This document shows, in pieces, positions 23,732 through 36,909 of a stretch of 64,000 nt of DNA. The stretch comes from Xylogone sp. PMI_703. Its lineage: Eukaryota > Ascomycota > Leotiomycetes. The translations under genes were made by a program, and so were the position numbers. Position 1 is the stretch's first letter. Each line of letters opens with the position of its first letter. The DNA is taken from the NCBI GenBank assembly GCA_021399445.1, contig JAJTUQ010000001.1:248001-312000 (forward strand), read 5' to 3'. Below the pieces are notes generated by a model. It searched no databases. It had not been told where the DNA came from and saw only the letters and a list, made by a program, of their open reading frames with translations.

Positions 23732-24238
23732 GGCGGAAGGCAATAGGTAAGAATCCTGAGGGTAGCTCGGATAAAACAAAGATGATGGAGGGATCTTTGA
23801 AAATATATAACTGAGGTGCTAAGGTACCTCGTCAAGAGAGCTGATTAGTCCGTGTCGTGAAAGCGAGACAAGCCCCTTTTGGGGACGTGAGAGGTCCGGG
23901 GGAAGAACATGCTGAATAGTATGTTGCCCTGGCAGCGCAATAAACATTTAGTTATGTGGATACTAGGCTACAGAATAAAATATTACTTCTTATATTGTGA
24001 CCGGGGTAGTATTTTCGAGCCAAATAGACGCGGATTTTATATTGTTGCCTAGCAACCATTTGTCCTAGATGTACAGATGTACTCAACAACCACTGAATAT
24101 CTGGTAGAACTTATAGCATTCCTATACTGGTTACTCCGTTATTGAAGTTATAAAATAGAGCTAAACAAGACTACTGTCAAAGAATGTAAACTATCTTAGC
24201 TGTTTCCTTCCTGCTTGACAATCAAATGTCAATAACTC
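23732..24238. other. Intergenic region, no gene seen
   Basis: This is a 0.5 kb gap between the 3' end of the alpha-tubulin gene and the 5' end of the F-box-like gene (both minus strand). It probably holds the F-box-like gene promoter. No other signal was recognised. Confidence 0.4.
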
Positions 24239-25953
24239 TTAATATTCAACCTCATTTTCGCCTTCGTCGAAGGAGTCTGCTGCAACCTCTTCATAATCAC
24301 GTTCCAATGCCGCAAGGTCTTCACGCGCCTCCGAGAATTCTCCTTCTTCCATTCCCTCTCCGACATACCAGTGTACAAAGGCGCGCTTTGTGTACATCAC
24401 GTCAAACTTGTTATTGAGTGCAGACCAGGCTTCGGCAATAGCAGTCGTGTTGGAAAGCGCACAACTATATAATGCAAATGTTAGCTTAAGATGATTTCTG
24501 AATAGAGTTGCTACATACACAGCCCTATTTGTCTGAGCCATGTCCCCGTTCGGAACATGTTGGGGAGGTTGGAAGCATATGCCCACTTTAAAACCAGTAG
24601 GACACCAATCTACAAATTGGATCGTTTTCTTCGTCTTCAGTGTCTCAATGGCTTTGTGGGCATCTCTAGTAACAACGTCTCCACGATAAAGCAAACAAGT
24701 AGCCATGTATTTTCCCCTTCGTGGGTCGCATTTCACCATCTGGTTCCCCGATTCGAAACAAGAGATGGTGATTTCATGGACGGTGTTGGATTCATGAGCC
24801 GATTTGCTTTCTGAAATAAACGGAGCATAAGCGGCTAATGGGAAGTGAATGCGAGGGTAAGGAACAAGATTTGTTTGAAACTCATTGAGGTCTACGTTCA
24901 AGGATCCGTCGAAACGAAGAGATGCGGTGATAGAAGAGACAACTAATACATATAGTTAGTAAATCTTCTATCCGATACCGCCCGTGAGAAATACCTTGAG
25001 CTATCATACGATTCAGGTTCTCAAGAGTAGGACGCTCAATGCCGAGGTTATGTTTGCAAATGTCATAGATTGCTTCGTTATCAACCATAAAGGTACAGTC
25101 TGAATGTTCAAGCGTTGCATGCGTTGTGAGGACCGAGTTGTAAGGCTCAACAGTAGAAGTCGATGTCTGCGGTGCAGGATAAACACAGAATTCCAGTTTC
25201 ACTTTCTTGCCAAATTCAACAGCCAAGTGCTCCATCAGAAGGCTACCGAATCCTGACCCCGTTCCGCCGCCGAAGGAATGAAAAATCAGAAAGCCCTGAA
25301 GGCCAGAGCAGTTGTCTGCAACGCGACGGACTCTATCCATAACCTGATCGATCATGTTTCTCCCAACAGTATAGTGTCCACGGGCGTAATTGTTCGCTGC
25401 ATCTTCCTTGCTAGTAATCATCTGCTCTGGGTGGAAGAGGTTGCGATAGGGGCCTGTTCGGATATCATCCACCACGTTGGGCTCAAGATCGCAATAGATA
25501 GTCCTGGGGACATATTTGCCATGACCTAAGTATCACAACGCGTTATAAATTTCCTCAACACAATTACTAGATCTTTCCTAACCTGTCTCCGAGAAGAAGG
25601 TGCTGAAACCGTTGTGCATTTCTTCAGCACTTTGCCCTTCCTTGAGATAACCATCGGGCTGGCAAGTTAGTTAGAACTGATGACTATAGATTGAATGAAT
25701 AAGTTACCTGAATTCCATGCTCAAGGCAGTATAGCTACATGGCTCAGGGGTAGGTAGTTAGTCTTCATGTATAAGACGCGTGTGATGAAGTATGTTTTGC
25801 TCTGTCGGCTTACCTCCCAGCAAGAATTCGCGATTTGGCAGCCAGCTTGGCCAACTAAACAATAAAGACATCAGCTCAGGGTGAACTAAATATCAAAGCT
25901 TGTTAAGGCAAGATGGAGCCCTACTTACTGTTGAGACTGATGACTTCTCTCAT
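24239..25953 (-). CDS. Alpha-tubulin, divergent paralogue
   Basis: Seven exons, 25953-25929, 25854-25814, 25734-25708, 25658-25583, 25525-24995, 24942-24519 and 24464-24239, encode exactly 449 aa, the usual alpha-tubulin length. Visible landmarks are the MREVISLN start, [30 protein letters not shown], the GTP-binding Gly loop [12 protein letters not shown], the polymerisation-linked T7 loop DLNEFQTNL with the catalytic Glu, [11 protein letters not shown], and a C-terminal Tyr (EVEY). The sixth intron (24518-24465) is a multiple of three with no stop, so translation through it would add 18 residues; removing it restores NRAVCALSN. Several usually invariant positions differ (for example [17 protein letters not shown]). 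It is intact and probably functional, but more divergent than a principal tubA-type gene. Confidence 0.93.
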
Positions 25954-27308
25954 ATTGTTCTTGTGTACGTAGTTGAAGTATGCTATGGACTGGAGCAAAT
26001 GGAAGATGATAGAAGAAATCCTTGTAGGAGTTAAGGAGGTTATTGTATATACATAAACACCGTGATCTAGATAGCCACAATAATTGCATTAGATCCGTTT
26101 ACTCTAACCCCTGAGCCAAGGCTTCACATTCTCCACACTTCAGCACCATTAAGGCAGAAAAATTGATTCTGAATTTCGTTTTCACGAATCAAAATATCCA
26201 CAGAATACGCTATACATGTATAGCCTATGCCTAAAAAGTTATTATCTTTGAATCTGTACTAAATACTAGTTTACCATCACGACTAGGATGGGTTAGCCTA
26301 TCTCAGTGCTTCTACGGTTCCCTAGATTCGGTGAGGAATCCCCTATGTTTCTTGTTCGGGATCGGAGATCCGATTCCTCCGTTTCAGCACAACTATTAAA
26401 ATCCATAGCAATTGCTTGACGGCCATTATTCGGCCTCTAATCAATTGTTCCATTCCTTGACTAAATCTAACAATTTTTGTGTTTCTCCTTCACTAGCAAT
26501 CTAGCCGATCAGTCGATTGGTCTGTGGTCGCTGAGGCGAATACCAGATTCCTGGTCGAGACACAAAAAGCGGTAGCCTAGAGACCTGAGTACCGTTGCCA
26601 CACAAGGCAACAAAATAATCCCATGATTCAAGATATCTCAAAATATTGTTGCCTATGCGGACCAGAATGACTTGTAAAAATTTCGTTCAGTCTCCTGAAG
26701 CCTTTTAGTTTGCGTGATTTTATTTCCGTGTTACAGTAAGAACCCCTGTACTCGTATATGCTAACTAGTCTTAAGTTGATTGTTTACATTCTGATGGAGG
26801 ATGCCTATCCAGGGGCAAAGCGCCACTGAGTCGAAACTTTCACTTCTTGATTTTGACTTCCAAGCTTATTTCAATTTTCACTTACAAACTTTCCCTCGGT
26901 TGGTCATTACTTCCCAGTGGGGATTTATTATTACCTCTTCTTGGTAACATCTATTTGTCATAGGAGGATCTCAGCCAAAGTACCGCCGCCACGCCATTTT
27001 AACTTCTGTCCCATCAAGACCCTACTGTAATAGTTTTCTAACGGTGCTCAAGCGTGGAGCCACTTGGTTTACAGCTTACTGTAAATTCAGACTACGGAAT
27101 CGTTCGAAGCCTTACGAAGAGACGGCAATCAAATTGGAGGGTCTATACAATTATATATTTTTGTCGGGAGATTCTGTAACTCATCACAAATGCCATCTCA
27201 ACGTTGATTTGAGTTAACTTTCCAACACTCGATTTCACGGACTTTAGCTGACCTCACATATGCTTCCAGTTTCCGAATGTATACCTGCGCTATACGCCGC
27301 TTCCTCGA
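25954..27308. other. Intergenic region, no gene seen
   Basis: This is a 1.35 kb gap upstream of alpha-tubulin and downstream of the lactonizing-enzyme gene. It includes short imperfect palindromes (for example around 26360-26380, GGATCGGAGATCCGATTCC). No coding potential is recognised. Confidence 0.35.
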
Positions 27309-28585
27309 CTAGTCATACCAGATCGCATTCATCCCAAATCCAGGCTCCTTTATATCCAAATGTGCCACTCTCCCAAGGAACTCATCTCTCCACCGGTAGA
27401 TCTCGATCCAACCATCTTGGTCGTCGGTGAGTGCCAGCCACTCATCACTCCAGTCACACGGGCTCACAGCATTAGAATGCCCACCGCTTGTAGGAGTTGG
27501 ATTGAGACAAATCTGTCTAAGGATTTCACCATGAGGACCAAGTGCGAAAGCAGCGATATAGCCAGTAACGTCTCTAGAATTCGAGCGGGCTGTAGCAAAG
27601 AGATACCTTTTCGAGTAGGAGAGGAAGACAACGTCTGAGCGATACATTTTAGGGTAATCGGTGTTAAATCCTTACGCAATTATTCAGTGAAATTAGCTCT
27701 AAGGACGGCTTTGGGAGAAAGAAAAGGAGCCTGTGCTATATTTTTGCTCACCTGGGGGAACCAGTGGGTATGTTATCTGCGTGAAAACGGGCAGGTGAGT
27801 CTTCTCATCAATCACATAGACTCCAAGGCGGTTCCCCGCCTCCATGAGCACATAGAGATAGTGGCCACTGGGGTGAAGCTCTACCCATCGTGGGTGGTCA
27901 CCCGGATCAGGAGCATCCAGCTCGCCAACCGTCTCTAGCTTCCCTGTGGCAGGGTCTTTCTTGTGCGTCCAAATCTTGTTGCCGCGCAGATCAGCAGAAT
28001 AAAGGTAGGTTTCTGACTGATCGAAGACCATGCCGTGAATACCTGCCTTGGGAAAATATGGGTAGTTTTGTATGTTCTCTTTAAGCGCGCCTATCTCATC
28101 GACGGAGAAGACATTGCCATGGGAAGCATGATCATAAAAGGGGTTCCCGTAAAGGCAGTACGGTGGTTTCTTTGCAGCGAGACAAAAGATAGCACGGGTA
28201 TTAGTGTCAGACCGCGAGGCCATAGCTGTTGTCCATTAGCTTGATGAAATCCCATGATGTTCGGAATGAAACAGCCTACGGTCGTGTTCCATTGGATGTG
28301 AGGAATGGTGAATAATCTCAGTTGGGCTTTTAACAGTAAAGCTTGACCACTTCTTCATGGCAGACCCGTAGATATTCTTCTTTGCATGCTACAAAATATT
28401 ACCATCAGTGCAACGGACAAGTATGAGGAGATGTCACATACATCAAAGGTCATCCATGAGATTGGTTCTGCTTCAGGAATTGGAGTTCTCTTGATCAACT
28501 TAAGCGTGAGAGCTTCATCGTCAAACTCAACCGTGAAGATGGCACCTGGTGGGGTCCAGGTGCCAATCATCAAGTGGTGTTTCAT
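27309..28585 (-). CDS. 3-carboxy-cis,cis-muconate lactonizing enzyme homologue
   Basis: Four exons, 28585-28442, 28388-28280, 28225-27752 and 27670-27309, encode about 362 aa. The fold is the seven-bladed beta-propeller lactonase family, with HLMIGTWTPPGAIFT at the start, IHGMVFDQSETYLYSADL, DPGDHPRWVELHPSGHYLYVLMEAGNRL, and the C-terminal NPTPTSGGHSNAVSP and EPGFGMNAIWYD. These strongly resemble the fungal carboxymuconate cyclase of the protocatechuate branch of the beta-ketoadipate pathway. The second donor (GTAGGC) and the last acceptor (GTAAG) were picked for frame and family fit. No other genes of aromatic breakdown are next to it, so its physiological role here is inferred only. Confidence 0.9.
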
Positions 28586-31341
28586 GGTGAGCAGGATGTG
28601 AATTTAAGGGGCAGACAGATGCAATAGAAGCAATCGCGAAAGATCAAACAAAGGTCATAAATGGGAGAAAATAATAATAAAGCTATTTTTTCTTTTAGCT
28701 AGATCCTATTCAACCTCCCCGGAGCTCCGCATCGGCACTAAACAGCAGCGGGGTTCAGCTACAGAGCGGGTGAGTGTGGGGCAGCGGCAGAGAGCTTATC
28801 CGACCATGTACCTGACCCTCTCTTGTCGCTGGGAAGGTACTTATACATCCATAAATCGGCACAAGTAGTCGAAAAATACAGAGATAGTCTTCAGAACCTT
28901 GAGAGACGTATAATAATGTCTAAATATCTCGCAGCAGCATGCGGGTTTGCTACAGTTTAGGTGTCTGTAAAACGGATAGCTAATGGCTCAGATCTTTACG
29001 ACCACTACCTCCACTTCTTCATAGGCCATAACTTCAGAACACAAGGACAATAATGCGTAGTCTGCTAATTTTTATGTTACATTCATGGAATCCGTAATCA
29101 GTTCACTAAATTTAAATCTACTAAAAACTGTCAGTGTATGCTATATCGAACTGATTTAATGTGTTCTGTGTTACTCAACTTCGAAAACAACGTTAATATA
29201 ATGGTTCTGTCCAGTTAATCGTTAACATCCTCAAGCTTCTCTTATTCTACAATATAGACACTATCATTTTCTCTCTATCTTGTTTATTGCTGACGCCGGA
29301 TACCTAAGGTATAATTGATGGATAACACCATTGCTACAATCGAGTCGCTGCGATCAACGGAGCACGAAACAAGAAAAGTACTTACCATCTGTCCTAGATA
29401 GAATAAGGGACAAACACAAGTTAGAATGAAGGGAAGCATGATTTTGTGTCTGTCCCCCATGTACCTCCGGGACACCCAGTTCTTCTGTTCGCACTACACT
29501 GCTGAGCCAATCTGATCATCTTTGCCGCTCCCATCTGTGTATATCCACAGATCTGTTCTCCGCTTCCCCTCCCTGATCTTGTCATGTTCAAGTACTGCTG
29601 TCTCTGGGTCTATAGCCATAAAGATTTGTGGGAGTTCTTACTATGGTATAACAATTGCTGGTTTGAAGGTCTTTAAAGCGTTAAACTATAGAATGTATAA
29701 AAGACTCTTGATCTTCTCTTTTAGTCTTCGTAAAAGTAAAGTTCTAATGAACAATTCTTTTTTATATATATATTTATGATAATGTATATATGATTTAATA
29801 CATCGAGGACCTAATAATCCTGATTACTACAACATAGTTAAACAGTATAATTATACTTTGATTAGTGTTGGCATGTCTGTATGGAGAGTGCAGAAGAACA
29901 GCATGACAATATTCCGGGGCGTAAACAACAGAGAGTAACAGTATTCTGTAGCTATATTCTTTCGTAGGCTATGCCTATACTTAGAATCTTCGTACCTCAA
30001 TCAATATACGTAATACCCCCTAATATCGGGCGTACGTTATGTACGGTTAGTTACCATGTTCCCGTGTGAACCGACATCGCGGATTCCGCGGAAATATGCT
30101 CAAAAAGGTCAGGAATTGCGTAATAACGTCAAAAGTAAGAAAGTCTAGGTGTATATTTCTGGTAAGTCCGCAGTATGATTTCAAATCATTCTTCAAGGTT
30201 CCTTTATGATAAAGAAAAGAAACCAGCCAAGGAAAGATGAATTCGTGTATATTAGCAAGTAGGCTGAGGCCTTACGACAGAATACCGTATTCTATGGAAG
30301 CTCTCTCCGCTCTAAATTTTTGCCTCCGTTCTGCTAAGCACCTTGTACGTTTTTTCCTTCTTTTTTTGGAAAAAATGTTCAGTTACCGCTTTTCTTCTAA
30401 TATGTCAATTATAGTACAAGCAATTAACTGTCATGAAATTATAACTAACTAAATGAAAGTTCTTTATTGTGAAACCATTGTCTACCTACTAGTGTATAAC
30501 AGAATCATTTTAACTGCTAAAGTAGTAGATTAAATAAATAAATACAGTAACCTAGAGGGTTCCATATAGACTTGATTTCATTAAATCATATTACTTATAT
30601 CGTTTCATTTAATCATTTGTCAACGACAAGATTGGTTTGGCTCGTTTCACCTCACGTTCTTGGATAAATACAAAGGTTCGATTCAGGACGCCCTCCCTCA
30701 TATTACTACTCGTAAGTTTGGGGGAGGCTAGGTTTGGCCCATCCTTCGAATTTTGTGGCGCGTGGTCTGACTTTACCGATTCCTTGAAAAGAGAAGCTGC
30801 TTGCGGCTTGGAGCAATGGCCCGCAGCACCATTATAGAATATAAAACGAACCAAACATTCTCCACTCTCTTAACCGAAAGAGGTATACACCTTTACTGTC
30901 AAACTCTAAATATTTTTATTCTTGTAAATTAGATCAGATTATAATGTACGCGCTTCAGCCACAGATTCAAAGAACAGAGTCTGTAAATAGTTGCTTGATT
31001 GTCCTTGTATTTGAACTTACGTCTAATCAAATCATATCACAAAGCGTCCCACTTGAATTAACTTATGTACAATTACAAGTTAATGAGTGGTGGACCAAAT
31101 CTCAAGAGCACTATTAGGTTCCCTTCTCACGGTAACTGTTCAAGAGCATGATGGACTTATAAGATTAAATATAGTCTAAAAAGATTTATATCTCTAGGCT
31201 TGATTTGTCCTAATTAACAACTGGATAATCAATGCTGTAAGGAGACACCAATCATATAATGTACTACTAAGTAGAGGTAAGGTGAGATTATATATTGTTT
31301 AAGAAAGAAAAATGCAACGTCCAGTCCGATGAAAAGGAATT
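28586..31341. other. Long AT-rich spacer with a dispersed repeat
   Basis: This is a 2.75 kb gap. It contains one copy of a dispersed repeat (29866-30072) and a possible exon scrap on the minus strand at about 29396-29480 (SRRYMGDRHKIMLPFILTCVC followed by a GTAAGT-like donor, no ATG). The remainder is AT-rich without recognised genes. Confidence 0.4.
29866..30072 (+). repeat. Dispersed repeat, copy A (about 207 bp)
   Basis: The sequence from TGTTGGCATG to GTGTGAACC is clearly similar, along its whole length, to 51029-51242 in the same orientation. Shared blocks include GACAATATTCCGGGG, GTATTCTGTAGCTATAT, CTTAGAATCTTCGTAC and GTTCCCGTGTGAACC. A partial match occurs at 47325-47388. It begins with TG and is non-coding, so a solo LTR is possible, but a terminal CA and a clear target duplication were not found. 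Confidence 0.75.
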
Positions 31342-34300
31342 CTATTTATCCAACGCTTGACTCCGACACTAAAGGTCGTTAGCAAGAAACCGAGCAAGGG
31401 GGAAATTAAAAGCTTACCATCTCCCAGTAGATACCTTGTTTCTTAAGGAGTTCAGTATGAGTTCCCCTTTCAACTACTCTTCCATCATCAAAGACAAAGA
31501 TAATGTCTGCATTTTGAATGGTAGAGAGCCGATGAGCCACGGCGATCATAGTCCGCCCTGTGCGTGCCTTTTCAAATGCGGTTTGGACAATCTTTTCAGA
31601 TTCAGAATCTAGCGCTGATGTTGCTTCATCTAAGAGTAGAACTTTGGGGTCTCGAATCAATGCGCGTGCGATGGCGATTCGTTGCTTCTGACCTCCGGAC
31701 ATGGAGACACCTTTCTGGCCGACGTCGGTATCATAACCTTCAGGCAGGGAAATGATGAAATCATGGATGACTGCATCGCGGCAGACTTCGTGTATTCTTT
31801 CTTCTGAGATAGAGCTAGGATCTGGGATACCAAAAAGGATATTATCACGTACAGTCCCATGGAACATGGTTGGTTCTTGAGCCACGAGTGATAAGTTTCT
31901 CCTGTAATCATAGACATCGAGCTCATTGATGTCAATACCATTGAGGAGTATCGCACCACGGTTTGGCTCAAGGTCGTAGAACCGTTCCAGAAGGGAAATT
32001 ATAGTGGTTTTCCCACACCCAGAGGGCCCCACAAGTGCTGCGTACTGGCCTTTCTCGATATTCATATCCAGGCCATCAAAAACGGAAATGTCGCGCGTAG
32101 GATACTTAAAGTGAATATCACGCAGTTCAATTCGGATGCCACCATCTGTTGCTGGAATATCCTTCCTGTCCTTTCTGCCAACTTGCTCAACATCCGCGGA
32201 GTTATGCACGTTGGATATGCGATTTGCAGCCGCTGCAGCTTGTGCAATGTTAGGCGCGACAGCAAGGACCTGACTTGCAGCCTCCGCACCTTGTATGACA
32301 GCCATGTAACAAACAAAAAAGGCTTCGAAAGTGAACTCGCCTCTGGCTAGGAGCCTACCACCATACCAGAATATTAGGGCCTGGCAACCAAGACTAGAAC
32401 TATCAGAGAAGCCGAAAAGTGCGGCTGTCAATAAAGCCTTGCGAAGAGCGGCTCGAACATGGCCATTCAGAAGCTTTTGGTAACGATTATTGATCGCTGT
32501 CTCCATTGTGAGAGCAGAGACTGTCCTGATCGCGCCTATGGCTTCAGTGGCGAACTGAGAACTTTCCATGAAAACAACCGAATTCATCTGGTCGAACTGC
32601 ACCTCATGCCTAAGTTTCCAGAATCCTGAAGCCAACATAATTGGCATAGTGATAAACATAGCAACCAACCCAAGTTTCCAGCTAAATATGAGCGCAATGA
32701 TGACACAACCCATGATATTAAAAAGTCCGGACAGGAGCAACGCCAGATTTAATCCTAGTACTTCCTCTAACTGTTTTGCATCGCTAGAAATGCGAGAACT
32801 TAATGTACCGTGGGAGTTACTGTCCTCATCGAAAAAACTAAGCTTTTGATATAACATGTCGGTAAGATACTGTCTCTTATACGCTGCACTGACGAAGTAT
32901 TGGACGTGCACGCCAATCCATCCTTCCGAGAAGTATGCAATGCCGACACCTCCAGCTAGAGCCAACCACATTAAGCCCCAGAAGTTTCCTTCTTCCTTAA
33001 GATCACTACCACTTTGAAGAAAGACGCCGAGAACTTTTGCAAAGAGCCAGGCTTGGATTGGTGTAGCGGCCGCGACTGCCATTGAGGAAAGGATGATGCC
33101 TAGGTATAATGGCCACTTGGTTCGCTGCTGATATAGAATTCTTACAAGGCTGAGAACGAGACCTTGGGGCTTCTTGGTCACACTTTCATGGCAGGAACCA
33201 GTAGGAGTCGGAGTCACAGACTGTTCATCCTCGCTGTGTGTCTTCTCCAATTCCGTGTCAATGGCCGCGACTATTGTCTCAGGATGTGCGTCATCTGCAG
33301 ATGAAAAATATAGTGATTGGGCCTGGACAAGAGCACTGTAAACACCGGATGCATTGCTAATGAGGCTCTGATGAGTACCTTCCTCAACAGCTCGCCCTTT
33401 CTGCAATACAATGATATGGTCGGCTTTTTTGATAGTCGACAGGCGGTGGGCAATAGTGATGGTAGTGCGATTTTGCGTAATTCTATCAAGTGCTACCTGA
33501 ACAGCCTTCTCACTCCTGGTATCGAGGGCACTGGTAGCTTCGTCGAGAATAATGATCTGGGGCTTCTTTATAATACTCCTGGCAATAGCAAGGCGTTGTT
33601 TTTGGCCTCCCGATAACTTCGCTCCGCCATCACCCACTCGTGTGTCATACCCCTACAATATTTCAGTAAAGGTTGATAAGTGGTATCAAAAAGAGATTTA
33701 GAGGGAATTAAAGACACTCAGAAAACCAGACACTTACATTGGGTAAACGACTGATGAACTCATGGGCGTAAGCTTCCCGACATGCTTCCTGAACTAACTC
33801 TCGCTTTCGTGTTTCAGACTCTTTCTCCCACTCTGTTCCGATGAGACCATGCACAACATTACCAAAGATGGTGTCATTGAAAAGGAAGGGCTCCTGCTGG
33901 ACAAGGCCAATCTGCCCTCTCCACCATTTAAGATCGAGATCCTCCAGATTGCAATCGCCTACTGTAATAGAACCAAAGAGTTTAGGTTTAGATGGCTTCT
34001 CCAACGCTTCGTCAAGTTGATATTTCTTCTCGTCATCCTCTTTCTCCGGAAGTTTAGCTGCAGCAACTTGAGGTAGAGCGTGTTGGTCTCTTAAAGAATA
34101 CCACCGTTCTAGCAAGCCAACAACCGTGCTCTTTCCCGATCCGGACGGGCCCACAAGAGCAGTGTTCTGGCCCGATCGGATCCGCAAGCTTAACTCGTCT
34201 AGAACCTTAACTCCAGGCCGACTGGGATATTCAAATACGACGTTGCTAAACACTAAATCTTTGGAAGTGATATCCGGTTTGAGTGAACCGGAGGCTGGCA

Positions 34301-35422
34301 GGGGTGCATCAATCATAGTGAATAATTCACATGCAGCAACCATAGCTTTGCTAACGGCTATAAGTGGTGTAGATATACGTTCCAAGGAGGTGAGGATCAT
34401 AAGAACTGACATCAGCACGACAATAACCACGCCGCCATTGCTGATGGCACCGGCAATAAATCGCTGAGTGCCATACCAGAAGGCGAGACCAAAGGCTCCG
34501 AATACACCAAAGAACTGTGCTAATATCAGCTTCCTATTGCACCCTACGGAACTAGAGGTGACTAATATAAACATACGAGTAGTCCGAGTTGAAGCCCTAC
34601 AGCTGGAGCCATCCTTTGAGCTCGCTTCTTTGCCTCATGCACCCATCTCTCGTAACGGGTGATGGTATGACCCTGAGCACCGCAAGCCATTATGAGTCGG
34701 ATTCCTCCAAGAGCCTCGCTAGCAACAGCCGTCCCTTGGGCATCGGCTTCAACTGTCGCAGTTTGCCCCTTGACGATCAGGGGCAACGTGACTGATAATA
34801 CTGCCAAAGTATATAAGATCAAAGAAGAGGTTACCAATGTGAGATCCCAGCTCCAGATAAATGCAACGATCAGGGCTGCTATAATTGTGCTCATGAACTG
34901 CAAAAATGTCCCTAAACGTTCGGAAATGCCGATCTGTAGAGTATTTGACGTTGTGGTAATAGCAGTCGCAGGTGCTCCTGCAGGGAGGGAGTCGATAACG
35001 TGGATCGACTGCGCCAACAGTGATTCCATGTAATGCAGACGGACAGCCGAGGATAGACGGATACCTATCATCCTGAAGCAGAACTTATTGATAGAGTTCA
35101 GACCCCAACGACCGATAAAGAGACCCATGAGGTATAAGGCCTGTTTATTCAAGATCCGCTCGAAGTCATCACGAGATATGGCTGAAGCGTCTTTATAGTA
35201 GTCCCCAAACTGGCCCACAAGTTGCCCGAAAATGACGTTCATGAGAGGCATAGTTGCTCCACCCCCGATGGACGCTAAGGAAGCAATCACGTAGATGCAG
35301 AAGTCCCATCTTGTCGCGTAGCTGAACACTCTAAGATAATCGGAGAAAACAGGTGTTCGTTCTAGGGGCTCGACTTCTGGTTTTGTTGCCTCCCTTTTGG
35401 CAGGGGCCGAAGTATCAGTCAT
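31342..35422 (-). CDS. ABCB-type full ABC transporter (multidrug exporter)
   Basis: Four exons, 35422-34573, 34519-33738, 33652-31418 and a 27-nt last exon 31368-31342, encode about 1297 aa. Architecture is TMD-NBD-TMD-NBD. The first NBD has Walker A GPSGSGKST (about 407-415), the signature LSGGQ (about 557-561) and Walker B IIILDEATSALD. The second has GPSGCGKTT (about 1086-1094), MSGGQKQR and VLLLDEATSALD. His-loop segments AHRLST are present in both. The last exon replaces a short MVSF end with the conserved MCRSQALDK ending, so the terminal micro-exon is preferred. Homologues of this class (pmd1, atrD type) pump hydrophobic drugs and pheromones out across the plasma membrane. Substrate is unknown. 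Confidence 0.93.
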
Positions 35423-36909
35423 TTTGGGTACGGAAGATTGTTCGTGTGCCTATCAATGCTGAGTGTTAGTCCAAGTCCATGCGGAAATTTCAGCGCGAAC
35501 AAGAAATATTGGGGCAACCTGTAGCCGATTATGATGGTAAAACTTATTTGCTTGAGGCTATATCATTCTATGAAACTGCTTTTCAAAAATTTGGTTGTGA
35601 AATGATTGTAGAGAATAGAACCAGGCTGCTCTCCAACACAGGGAGGAAGCAAAGCTGGGAATATTAAAGATAAAGCAGTTCAGAAAGGAGTGAAAGATTG
35701 TAAACAGCATCTTGAATCTGAAAAGAAGCTGCAGAATTAAATTATATCCTGGATTGAAGCATCCTCATTACATAGCCCGTTGTCCCCTTCAGCTAGGTTT
35801 AGGTTAAACCGCCGACTCCCGAAAATTCGTATAATTGCCGTTTTGGGATTGATACGACCCGTGCACTCGCTGATAGCTCCGGAAGGTTTGGGGCTATACC
35901 TAATCGAGCACTTTACGGTTTTACGCAAACGGGAGCCAAGGTGGCGGCGGAAAGGAAATTTGACTTGAAAATGCCATATTATCTGCGGACCAGTACATGC
36001 GGGCCAAGGCTTCTTTTATACTTCCCCCTGGATATAGTGAAGTCTTAGATCCACCTGGGTTTAGACTCACAAGCCATTCTTCCCTACCTCCGTTTTCAAA
36101 GATAATTTTTCACAAATTACTAAGCTTTCTGTTCGGATCCCTATGCCTTGATCTGCCATTCTTTTGCAGCACAGACCTTACGCCTGCAAACTCAAAAGAC
36201 GCCTTGCTACTTCGTATAAAGAGGAAGTAATTGGACAACCGAGGATTTCGTCAATTTCTTACAGGTGGGTCCATGTGGTTAATAGAGACGTCACCCGCGT
36301 GATGGACTCTCTGCGGTTGCGCATTTTTCCAGATTAGGAAGTATACGAGTTCTAGTTTAAGCGCAGATCGTAGGCAAGCACGTTCTTACAAAAAGTCCAA
36401 GAATCTGCACCGCTAAAGGTGTCTGAAAGCCTCTCTTGTCCGATAATTTTATACATGGATGAGAGAGAAGAGCAAAGCTAGATTGGCTTGCCAGCAGTGG
36501 TTTTAGGTTTTACTCTTTTATCCAATCCAAAACACTAGAAACCTTCTCATACAACTACCTCATAAGAATGATTTGAATATATCCAATTGGCAATTCTACG
36601 TCAATCTGTATTTATAGTAAACAGCGCCACGGTACGAAGATATTGTAAGCAAATAATGTTAAAGGCGGTCTAAGTATGAAAATTACAATGACGGCCCAGT
36701 TAGGATGCGAGATCGTCTTTAATAGCCACCAATCGCCAGACATTGATTTAGAGGCCAACTTGAGGGTCATATAATCCATCTAAATATACAGGAAGGGAAA
36801 ATCCTTTCATCACAACAAGTACCCAAGACTATATTCTCAGCTAGGAAATTTCACGTGTCTCTTTAGGAATGCCTACATATTAAAGGAGATATTTGCTACT
36901 CTACCTGAT
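35423..36909. other. Intergenic region, no gene seen
   Basis: This 1.5 kb stretch upstream of the ABC transporter likely includes its promoter. Short frames (for example 35780-35968 plus) have no recognised similarity. Confidence 0.35.

Noticed and set aside
30672..30690. tRNA T-loop-like string GGTTCGATTC
   Set aside because: No acceptor stem, anticodon arm or D-arm of a tRNA can be formed around it.
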